DNA of 64,000 nt from Arachis hypogaea (Eukaryota > Streptophyta > Magnoliopsida > Fabales > Fabaceae). This document shows, piece by piece, positions 54,665-64,000 of this stretch. The DNA is taken from NCBI RefSeq assembly GCF_003086295.3, contig NC_092053.1, positions 113,779,905 to 113,843,904 on the forward strand, in the 5' to 3' direction. Numbering within the stretch: the first letter of the stretch is position 1; each line of letters starts with the position of its first letter. Under the pieces are notes generated by a model. That model saw nothing but the letters and a program-made list of their open reading frames with translations, had not been told where the DNA came from and made no database searches. The position numbers and the translations under genes were made by a program.

Positions 54665-57600
54665 TGTAACATCCTAACTACCCAAGCTCACGCTTCTGGC
54701 TACGCAACTCTGATAGCTCGGATATTACGACGACACTTATACTATTTAATACTAAAATATGAGCCTGTTTAAAACTTTAAACCGCAATACCGCTCCCAAA
54801 AATACTTTCATCCGATAACATACATCCATAAATACCATACAACTTACAAAACTCATAAAGAGTACATCCATATATATATACAAATATATATATAAATAAT
54901 ATTACAAACATAAACCAATACAATCCCTATCCCTCTTACAGATTATATCAAGATAAAGGCGAGGGTACAATAAACCATAACTAAAACAAATCAGAGCATC
55001 ACAACAACAATTAAATAAGCTCTTCGTAACTTCTGCGCCCATATCCTGAAAGGGAAAAAATGTAGGGGGTGAGAACATCATCCTCGAAAGGGTTCTCAGT
55101 AGAGGGTTTTTGGGAATTACTGTAATAGGACACATGAAGATAAACCGTACCAGTGATTAATAACCATCTTATGCCTCTTTTCAAAAACAACCGTTTACAA
55201 TAAAAGAGAAATCTGAAATCCTTTTTCTGAAAGAAGAAACTGTTCATTTAAAACAATATTCAAAAGCATTTCAGAAGGTTTATCTATGCTGAACCAAATT
55301 AGCCTTTCACGCATTTCCAAACCATAACCACCATACCGAAACCAACCATCGGTCCATCTCAATTCAACCACGGCCCTAGGCCCAAACAATCCAACCAACA
55401 ACCAATCACCACAATCCAACAGAGTCCCAGATGCAAACACAGGAAGGAAGTTCAAGCACAAACAAACAGTTATTACAAGTAGAACAGTTAGCAATTAATC
55501 ACATAGGCAAACCAAGTATAATATGCACACCCAACCAATGTTACACAAATGCATATGATGCATGCCTGTCCCTAGTGGCTGATGATATCATCTGTCGGTT
55601 ATAGAGCCAACCCGACAAGTCCTGGTAGCTAACCATTGGACTGTCCCTCTGTCGTGCATCCCCAACTCAAGTTATACTCATCATAAACTTGATCATAATC
55701 ATGATCCATATCCATCACCCTCACTGGTGAATATTTATCCATCACCATCACTGGTGAATATTTATGGGGGCGAGCTCATCCGGGCCTTTCACAGTGCCCG
55801 GCCACACTTACGACATTGGGTTAACAGAGCTTCGAGTCTCAACCTGGAGCACATGGTGGCTAGCCATTGCTACTACCCAGGGAAACCCTCATCTCCAATA
55901 GTGTAAGTGCAAAAATCACAATTATCAATAATTCAGCATATACATGCATTCATTCTCATCCATGGATCAGCATCCATCTCAGCCATCCGGCTTACGGTTC
56001 AGTCCAGAACCAGCCAATATTGATAATCACACACAGCCATTCCGGCTCACGGTTCAATCCAGAACCAGTCAATATTCATAATCATACATAGCCATTCCGG
56101 CTCATAATAAAACAGCACTTCCACATTCAAAATCATCAAATCCATGAAATCGGCATTTAAGCCATAAATCATTTTCTCAATTCATTTCACTTTGAAATCA
56201 AGTTTCAACTCTTTTCAGCCTTGGCTTTAAAGATCTCATATCTCAAATTATCTCAGTCTCATAAGCCAATTTTACTCAAGGAAAATTCCCTTTTTGAAAT
56301 AAGCCACTCTCGGCTTCCTCTTTCCAAAACTTCCAAAACCATGGAAAGTTAAAGATTTATTTCAAAGTATTCAAAATCACCCATACAACAATGGGATTTC
56401 ATAACAAAAGTTTCTCGGCAGAGTCCCAAGTCTTTAGGGGAGAATAACATAACTCATTTCGCCAAATTCATTTAAAATCATTAAAACATTGGCTTTCTAA
56501 TTTGAGTAAGCAAATAGGATCTAAGCCAAACCGAGTCATGTAGTCATTTACTTCTTTCAAAGCCGCTTCCTTTACTTAGGCAAAACCAACTTCAACCCCC
56601 ATGATAAATTCTAGAACGTTTCAACTGTTCAAAATTGTTTTAGTCTTGCAAGAATTCAGAATTTAAAGAGTACTTAAAACCTTTCTCAAAACATTTCAAA
56701 ATGAAACTTGTCAATAGACATTCAGGTTCTTTCAAAGTCATTGAAACTTCTTTAATTGAAACCCCCAAGTCAAATTCAAAGGCATAAACCCTTTTCACAT
56801 CCAAACAGCTTTAAAACACAAGTTTCATCTAAATAACCTTCTCCTGAAAGAGATACAATGCCTTTCTTAAGAAGCAGGACTAAATCACAATTTTCTCTTT
56901 ATTAATTCATTTCGAAAGCATGAATCATCCTTTTCTCGATAATTCTAATAAAATAGTAGAAGTCTTTAACTCATCATTTTCCAGACAACATTTCAATAAA
57001 GACTCGAATTTTATAAAAATTTCGGCAGCACCTCCCCTAAAACTTGGACTTTTGCCACCCGGTTCGGGTCCCAACTAAACCGTTTCTCATTCCTTTTCAA
57101 CAGCTCAAAACCAGAAATTAATTCAAAAGCAAGCTAAATCCAACGGTCGCCTCAATGGCATACCTCAAGGGAACCATTTCAAAAATCAACTCAATATCAA
57201 CCGATTTAACTCATTTATAAAGCTTTAAAGAATCGGTTCAGCAATAAATCATTTATCAAAACCAGAGCAATTAAAGCAACCCAGGCTGGATTTCAAGAGC
57301 ATTCTATCTTTCACATCATCAAAATAATTGACTCAATTCAAACCAATCCTCAACGGATTAAACTCATTTCAAATATTTAAAGAATCAACTTCAAACATTA
57401 CATTTCACAAGCCACACAACAATTCAGCCAAGCCAACATCCATAATCATTCGAGTCAATCAAATAATACATAAGGCAGATACAATCACTAATTACACCAT
57501 ATCTCACACCAGTATCCATATGTAATAATTCCAATATACAAAATATAGTTTTTTGGAAAGCGCCACTACCTCAAAACGCAATTCCATAATCCAAATGTCT

Positions 57601-59290
57601 CATAGAGTCCTTTCCGCCTCATCCCGAACTGACGACAACCAAAACTTCAGCTCCCAGTCACGTTCGCAATAACCATAGCAACACTAATCGCAACATACAA
57701 CAACCGAAACTCAATCTCATAGCAATTAATGCCGCAAAACGTCAGCGTATGATAATAAAGCAGCGATTAAAGGACTCTTCCAAACAAAACGCTTACCGTA
57801 CTCGAGGGAACCAAGTAGCGGCTGCACCGGTGGCGGTTCCGGTAACACCAACGTCACAGCCGGTGACCAGAGCGACAGCAACCCGCGGTAAACTCCTGAC
57901 ACAACCAGCCTTATCAACAACTCTCACGGCCCATGGAGAAATTAACGGATAAAGAAGCTGAAGCCGAGTTAGAGCTTACCATCATAGAAGACTCGGCGGC
58001 TGTTTCCGCTGCAGAGGTGGTGGCAGCGAGGTTTTCCGGCGACAAAGGCTCAGCCTGAGATTCCGGCGGTGGTCCCGGAAGTCAAAGAACTACTCCCTGC
58101 GGTCAGAAACATGGAGGCGTAGCTCCCTTCTTCAGCAGCGGCGCCTGTGGCGGTCTGAACCCTCTTCTGACTTACCATCACCAGCAACGACAACTAACAT
58201 CAGCAGCGGTGAACGGTAGTAGTTCCGGTGTGGTTCCGACGGCCACAACAACTCTGGCGGCCGTACGCGACGGGCGACAACCACTGCATCATCTGGTTGG
58301 GCAGCGACAGCTTCTGACGGCAATGGAAGCTCCGGCGGCGTCGCGGGTGGCCTCCCCTGCTCTCTCCTGTAGGGTCGTCTCTCTCTCTCTCCTCGGGTGT
58401 CTCCGACAACAACGGTGCGAACGTCGGCGACCACCGTGGCTGCGAGCAGCTCCTTCGACGGCGAGGAACACGGACCCAACGACGACGGCAATCGGTAGCT
58501 CTTTCCCCCTTCTCCGTGGCACTCTTCTCAATCTGTCTCTCTCTCTGTTTCGTGCGGTGTCGGCGGAAGCTCGACGGGATGGCGGCGGCGCGAGCTTGGC
58601 GGTAGCAAGATGGGACGGCAGCGCTGAGCAGGACGGCGGCGCGATGGCGGCAGGGAGACCAGCACGCCGGCGCAAGTCTTCCTCTCCTTCTCCCTTAATT
58701 TCACTTTCTGCTTCCGTTTCCTTCCTTTCATGGAAAAGGAGAAAGGAAACCGTGCGTACTGTGGCTGCTGGGGTATGGGCAACAACGGGTAATCGGGTAG
58801 GGTTTCAGGGTTAGGGTTTTACTTTTGTAACTTAGGGTTAGGGGCAATTTGGTACTTTCAAACAGAAATGGAAATAATATATTAATTGAAACCCAATTTA
58901 AATCCAACACTAATTATATATAGAAAATACTATTTGCTCACCAATGTCACAAATTATTTTCAATAAAATATCCAAATCAAATAATTAGGAGTAATATAAT
59001 TAAATCCCTTATTTTCCAAAGTAGCAGTATTAATATTGAAAATATTACTTATTTAATTCAAATCATATAGAAATCCTTATTATTTCACAACTACCAACTT
59101 TATACTCTGAATATAGAAAATAATCCAATAATTGTGAAATTGGATAATAATCATAACTTATCTCAAATCTCATAAATCAAAACTTGCCTTAATTATCTTT
59201 AATAAAATAATTTCTGAAATTGAGGCTGTAAATAACTATATGATTTGAGACTTGATCATAAAAAGACTTTTCAAAGTTCTGGGTCTTACA
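54665..59290 (-). mobile_element. Solo LTR, 4626 bp, minus orientation, TSD GTAGT, inside a ClpD exon
   Basis: On the plus strand it starts TGTAACATCC and ends GGGTCTTACA, i.e. TGTAAGACCC...GGATGTTACA on its own strand, the same termini as the Tekay LTR. GTAGT flanks it at 54660-54664 and 59291-59295. Bases 55555-55860 are the reverse complement of the Tekay LTR block at ~30350-30660 (CCAACCCGACAAGTCCTGG, GGCGAGCTCATCCGGGCC). A short local duplication, CTCACTGGTGAATATTTATC and CATCACTGGTGAATATTTAT, lies at 55720-55765. It is ~1.2 kb longer than the Tekay LTR because of its promoter-proximal part, including a GC-rich section at 57880-58760. No palindrome array was seen in it. Confidence 0.9.
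57880..58760 (-). other. GC- and CpG-rich section near the 5' end of the solo LTR
   Basis: About 0.9 kb with far higher GC than its AT-rich surroundings and many CG dinucleotides, such as GGCGGCGCGAGC, GTACGCGACGGGCGAC and CTCGACGGGATGGCGGCGGC. Long open frames exist on both strands here (for example 58209-58814 plus), as expected of GC-rich DNA, but none resembles a protein I know. In LTR orientation it lies ~0.5-1.4 kb from the LTR start and ends near a GATG-GTAAGC word (57984-57974), so it may be transcribed leader. Confidence 0.55.
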
Positions 59291-61926
59291 GTAGTATTTC
59301 AGCCCCTTAAAAAATCACAGGTTGTTTCAAATTTGGTTGAGTCTAAGTTCATCAATTAGTTTTCTTTCAAAGTCCAATTATTTTCATTTTTCACTTATAA
59401 ACACCCTAAGGATTTTAACTAAAACTAATATCTCTGCATTTTAGAAAATTGGTAATGCAAAAAATCTATAGCTGTTAATAACTACATGCCTTCTTTTAAT
59501 AAATAAAATTACTAAAGTTTAAAAACTAAGAAAGGATAAGTTGTCTTTCAGTATTTTAAAATCACAAATTAATCATTTTGTACAAAGTTCATATATATAA
59601 AGGAGAGGACTACTATGTCAGCTTTTATTTGATATCTTCTGTATTTTTAGGGTTATTTCTTTGTTATTTTTTATTGGCCTTAGTCTTTTGTTTATTTCTT
59701 TATTTCTTGATTGAATGATTTATTTCTTTTTTTTTTTCTATTTCTGTGGGGGTAAATATTAGGAATTATTAGTAATATACGAAGTCCATGTTAATTTTAT
59801 AAGTATCATGAACATTTTTCTTTTTCTAATTTTATGTACTAAAAAAATTCAGTCAGAGTTAGATTTTTTTCATTTTTTTCTTCTAATTAAAATTGTGTAT
59901 TTTAACTTACTAACCAGATTTCATTTGTATAATAAGCACTGTTATTGTGAATTTTATATATAAATATACATGAACACCACTTGAGTTTTATTTGGATGCT
60001 ATTTAGATTTTTTTTTCTCACCCCTTCTTCCATTGTGGAGCAACAGCTTATGACTTGGGAGAAGCTTTTTGAGAAAGTTAAAGTAAGTAACACTATTACT
60101 TGCTTATTTTTATATAAATTATGTTTTTGTTTTTTTTATGTGGGTTAGTAATATTTATTTTTTTTATGACATGTGAAATTTCATAAGTGTATAAAAGATA
60201 AGTAGAATATTTTTTAAAGAAAAATTTTTGAAAAAAGTTGAAAATATTTTACAAGTGATACATTTTTATGCATTTAATTTCAAAAAACTTCTGTGGTAAA
60301 AAGTGAAATATTCTATAAGAATCAATGCTGTGTAATTTTTTTCTATAAGTTTATTTAATTTCTATAAGAAATATTCTCTCAAATATTCTATAACAAAAAA
60401 GTTAATGCATTTATAGGGTTCAATTTTAGCTGTTGGTTTTTTTAATTTATATTTTTGAAAAGTTGTCATGTATTTTTTTATTATTCTTTATTTTGTTCTT
60501 GTTTTGTTTTTCTGATTTTTTGTTTTTATCTTCTTGATTATTTATTTTATAGATACATATTTTATTTTTTTCTTTTTTAAAATAAAATTAGTAAGAAACT
60601 TATCCTTATTTGTATTATCAACACCACTTAAATTGTACTTGGATGTTATTTACATTTAGTTATTTATTTTTTATAATGTGGGGTACAATTGATTGAGCTG
60701 TTTTTATGAGTTTTGGTAATGTATTTAGATAGTTGTGGTTTATTTTTTTTCTGATAGTCGTGATTTTTGCCAAAAAATATTATCTCCTGCATAATTTTTT
60801 AATTTTATTAGATTTTCAAGGATCTTATATTTAGAAGTAGTGAAATGCAATGGGTAATGGCATTTTCAATTTCAGATAACCTTTTGTCCTTTTTCTCTTG
60901 TTTCTTATTGTTATCATTGAAAGTTGTTCATCTTTTTTAATTGTAATATGTTAGTATATGAAATTTATATATCATCATCATCATGTATTCTATGGTTTCT
61001 TTGTTTTTTTTTTTTTCAAATCAATGTGATTTTTTTCTTTTTTAGGATTGTTTTATGTTAATCATTTTTTTTTAAATTTGTATGTTTATTAAGTGTTTGG
61101 GGAATTAAGGGGTTTAGTTAATTGGTTTTGTGCTTTGAAAAAGAGTAAATTGTTTGTTTGTCAAAAAGTGTCAAAAATTTTGTTCTAATAACTAAGCAAT
61201 TGAGACTGAAGTTTAATATTCTTTTCTTGGACTATTGTTTTTGCTCGCTGAAAATATAGCTCAAGTTTATAGGTTTAATATGCATTTGATTTTTTTGTTT
61301 TAACAAACATGAAATTTGAAATCTTTTAGTTGTGAAAAAATTAATTTAAATTTTTTTTCATTCTTCTTTGTGGTCTTTGGTTGTTGAGAAATGAACACTC
61401 TATAATGAGAATCAAATACTATAATTTTCAGATCAACCATGATGATTTCTTTGAAGTCTCTGAACTTTAGATTAGAAGATTGATCATTAAACATTATAGT
61501 TTTACTAGATGTCTTGGAATTAAACATTATATCATTTCAAAATAAAAAAAATCAACTATGTGTCTAAATACTTGCTTATTTTTTGTATTTGGCATGCATG
61601 ATCATAATAACAAGTTGGCAACTGTAATTCAACAACTTGATAGATGGAAATGAATTACTCTACAATTAATTATTTGTATTTTTTTGTCAAATAATCTGTT
61701 TTGTGTTCTTATTTTGCAGAGACATGGTTATATGTTTGGTTTGGATTATTCGTAGGATTGATTAGTCTGTCAATTTTAGAGTGATAATATAGTCTAATCT
61801 AATAAATTTAAAATTACGATTTTTGATTATTTGATATTCATTTTTTTAACAGCTTTTAGAAAATTTTGTTAGCTATCACTCATTGAATCTGTGACGAATA
61901 CCAAGAATGAAACTCCAGTTAAGAGA

Positions 61927-62112
61927 GCTTATGAGGGGTTATTGTTGATTTAGGATAGAATTTTGACTCTTAGGTTTATAATCAATTCTCCAGAACTAGG
62001 AATCTAGAAGTATTAAAAGAGCTTATGAGGGGTTATTGTTGATTTAGGATAGGATTTTGATTCTGAGGTTTATAATCAACTCTCCACAACTAGGAGCTAG
62101 AAGTATTAAAAG
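61927..62112. repeat. 94-bp tandem duplication
   Basis: GCTTATGAGGGGTTATTGTT and the following sequence through CTAGAAGTATTAAAAG occur twice in a row, at 61927-62020 and 62021-62112, with few differences. Confidence 0.9.
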
Positions 62113-62755
62113 GGTAGTGATAAACAGATTTACGTGTAGAGAACTTCCATGAGCTCACTGAATCTTAGTAACTTTACTTTTGAACTGCAATTTCTGTTAT
62201 TTTAAGCATGCCAATTGATACTTGATATTTTTCTATGCTGCAAAACAAGAATTGGAATATGATTGGTTGGTTGGTGAAAATATTTGGAAGATGACGATTC
62301 AAATGGAAAATATGATGGTATTAGAAGTTCTATTTATTTAAGGGTGAATTGAAGTTTTATTGTATCAAAATTTTCACGCTTTTAAAATATCTTAAATGCC
62401 ATACTTTTTTTTACACATGCCATACAGTTTGCTGCATTAAGTTATGATAAAATTGTCATATATAAGGCTTAAAATAATAGACGAATATATAAATTGGTGT
62501 GGTGGGCAATAATTTGTGTATGGTAAGTTTGTTGTTGCCGAGATTTGTATTTGTTCTATTAAATCTCGGGTGGCAGTGACCTTATGATTTTCACACTTCA
62601 AATGTTGTGCTGATGTTGGTAGTGATCTTGATTCTTCTGTACATACATGACTCTTCACAAGAGAACCAGAGGAGGATGTTGTAGAACCAATAAATTGATC
62701 ACCGGTCGTCATGACAATACTTGCAGTACGAATCCTGATTTTGGTGCCACTGATG

Positions 62756-62834
62756 ATTTATGCCAAAGATTTCAATTATTTATGCCAAAGATTTCTAAGA
62801 GGAAGATTTATGCCAAAGATTTCAATTATTTATG
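62756..62834. repeat. Local triplication of TTTATGCCAAAGATTTC
   Basis: The word TTTATGCCAAAGATTTC occurs three times within 80 bases, two of the copies followed by AATTATTTATG. Confidence 0.9.
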
Positions 62835-64000
62835 GTCTATTAATTATTATATTTAACATACAGGTTGAATTTATTGTGCTATAAGATTTTAAAGGTATTC
62901 TTTAATTGCATTCTTACACTTTTCCTTAAAATATTAAATGATCTAGAACATGAGTTGATTTATTCAAAAAAATTGTAAAGATTAGATTTGTTCTTCATAT
63001 ATTTTGTCTCAGAAAATTGAATTTTTAATTTAAATATATACAGCATTATATTCCATTTTTTTGTGATAGTGTGATATTATCAGTATTTTAATTTTCTCTC
63101 CTATATTAGCAAAATTAAAATTTATCTTCTAAGATATTTTTATGGAGGCAATACGTTTATACTTCGTGTTTATTTTATGTGTGCTTGATTATTCTATTTC
63201 AGTTTACGTCAAATTAATAATCATAAACATATAAAACCAGTTGTTGATCACAACGAATATATTTTTTACTTTTGATGTTTATTTAAGATTTTCTGGTTTT
63301 TTAAATTGAAGTAATTAGTTTTTGATTAGGTATATATTAAATATTAGATTGTATAATTATATTAATAAAAAAGTATAATTCAAATTTTGAATTGGTATGG
63401 TTATAAAGAGAAATAATCTTAATAGTTAATTAGTAAAATAAATTTAATAGTGAAAATAAATTTAATAAATTCAAAAAAAAATGACATATGAAAATAATCT
63501 AAATGTGTGACTAATATTTTATTCTATTTTTTTATAACAAGAGTATGCTTCAAGCCAACCACCGTTAGCTTTAAGTCATCTTTTTTATAAAAAAATTATT
63601 CAAACCATAATATTTTAGGAAGTGTCAAATTTTATTGTGTCTTTTGTTAAAAATTATATAATTGAAATATTGTTTATTTTTTTTAGTCAATACGTATTGC
63701 ACGTATTTTTTAATAAAATAACAATAAAATTTTTTTATGAGCAAAATGGAATAGAAGAATTTAGTAAATAGAAATCTTTTAAATGAATGTGTTAAAAAGT
63801 AAAAGTAGGAAATGAAAATACAAAATTGATCCTAAACGAAAAGGTTGTGTGAAAATGTATAAATTTAAAACCACATATTCATGTGTTTTTAAGGTAGTTT
63901 TAAAAGAAGATCATTTAATTCATGTTTAATTATTTAAGTGATTCGAAATTTTCTGGTGTTACTTTTAGGATATGTATTATATTTTAGAACCTAGATTTTT

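Larger units (their letters stand above)
52929..59320 (+). pseudogene. clpD: ClpD (ERD1-like) chloroplast Clp ATPase, pseudogene fragments
   Basis: ClpD is a stromal AAA+ unfoldase partner of the ClpP protease. Exon A (52929-53019, after ATATTTTCAG) reads VVMIRLDITE*MECHILSKL then IGSPAY*YS, matching the [22 protein letters not shown] region with two stops. The next exon (LTEAIRRRPF...DEIEKAH region, second Walker B) is missing. Exon B starts at 53165 after TTTGACAG and ends at 59320 before GTTGTT. Removing the hAT-like element (53202-54484) and the solo LTR (54665-59290) with one copy of each target duplication leaves exactly 78 open codons: GRRISFKNTLELITSNAGSS, SKGWHNSIGFL, ELLNRIDKVVVFQPLKKSQ. 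The SKGxHxSIGFL motif favours ClpD over ClpC. The conserved FRPE before LLNRID has become LSLE. No P-loop exon was found upstream and no C-terminal exons downstream. Confidence 0.85.
59321..64000 (+). other. AT-rich host sequence downstream of the ClpD exon, no gene recognised
   Basis: This 4.7 kb is T-rich, with many homopolymer runs. No ClpD C-terminal exon could be found. It contains repeat pairs: AACACCACTTGAGTTTTATT at ~59970 and AACACCACTTAAATTGTACT at ~60622 with similar following sequence, the 94-bp tandem duplication at 61927, the triplication at 62756, and a block at 60900-61430 similar to 51830-52513. A less biased stretch at 60040-60085 (QQLMTWEKLFEKVK, followed by GTAAG) could be an exon relic of an unknown gene. 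Confidence 0.45.

Noticed and set aside
58209..58814. 201-codon plus-strand frame in the GC-rich block, with a 128-codon frame opposite
   Set aside because: Low-complexity Ala, Arg and Pro composition, no recognisable motif, and it lies inside a TSD-bounded solo LTR. Long chance frames are expected at high GC.
58798..58850. TTTAGGG-like words (AGGGTTTCAGGGTTAGGGTTTT) suggesting interstitial telomere repeat
   Set aside because: Only a few imperfect units. The CCCTAAACCC-type motif is common in plant leaders and promoters and here lies inside an LTR.
62437..62712. 91-codon minus-strand frame with fairly natural composition
   Set aside because: No recognisable domain and no supporting gene structure; could be chance or a relic.

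Overview
The window is plant nuclear DNA, almost certainly from a legume and most likely peanut (Arachis). The genus call rests on remembered resemblance of the LTR repeat modules (GGCGTGGCACGCCA and ACGCGTACGCGTGG words) to Arachis retroelements, not on a search. It is a nest of LTR retrotransposons around short, dead host-gene fragments. I found no intact host gene, rRNA, tRNA or CRISPR.

Layout. (1) 1-3770: 5' part of a minus-strand LTR element with a tRNA-Asp primer site; its other end is off-window. (2) 3771-~22040: a decayed plus-strand Athila-type Ty3/gypsy element, broken by a 2.6 kb solo LTR (4150-6767, TSD GTCTT) and by a complete minus-strand Tat-lineage element (7012-17676, TSD CTACT). 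The Tat element keeps one unshifted gag-pol frame with six stop codons, a second RNase H, a tandem-repeat 3' region and a large antisense gene that looks spliced. The Athila pol has an in-frame RT-to-integrase deletion, and its env-like ORF is cut off at ~22037. (3) ~22038-27238: a 5'-truncated LTR related to the Tekay family, carrying a 2.3 kb minus-strand solo LTR (23110-25421). (4) 27239-28091 and 49383-64000: AT-rich host DNA with a calcineurin-B-like (CBL) exon and a ClpD chaperone pseudogene. One 78-codon ClpD exon is interrupted by a hAT-like element (itself holding a MULE-type MITE) and by a 4.6 kb solo LTR. (5) 28092-49377: a Tekay/Del chromovirus, seen as a partial copy, a gap of exactly 1000 N, and a full copy (37738-49377, TSD ATTAA).

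The two chromovirus copies are almost certainly one element: two contig ends that overlap by ~8.7 kb were scaffolded without merging. Each copy gathers small indels only toward its gap-facing end, and within-window comparison shows which version is right.

The most distinctive unexplained signal is that several of these elements carry arrays of short self-complementary words: GGCGTGGCACGCC, ACGCGTACGCGT, TGTGCGCACGCACA, AACGTTAGTGNCACTAACGTT, and a GGGCCGAC...GTCGGGCCC unit. One composite module (ACGCGTACGCGT palindromes plus a shared spacer) occurs both in the Athila pol-env spacer and in the Tekay LTR, two separate lineages.
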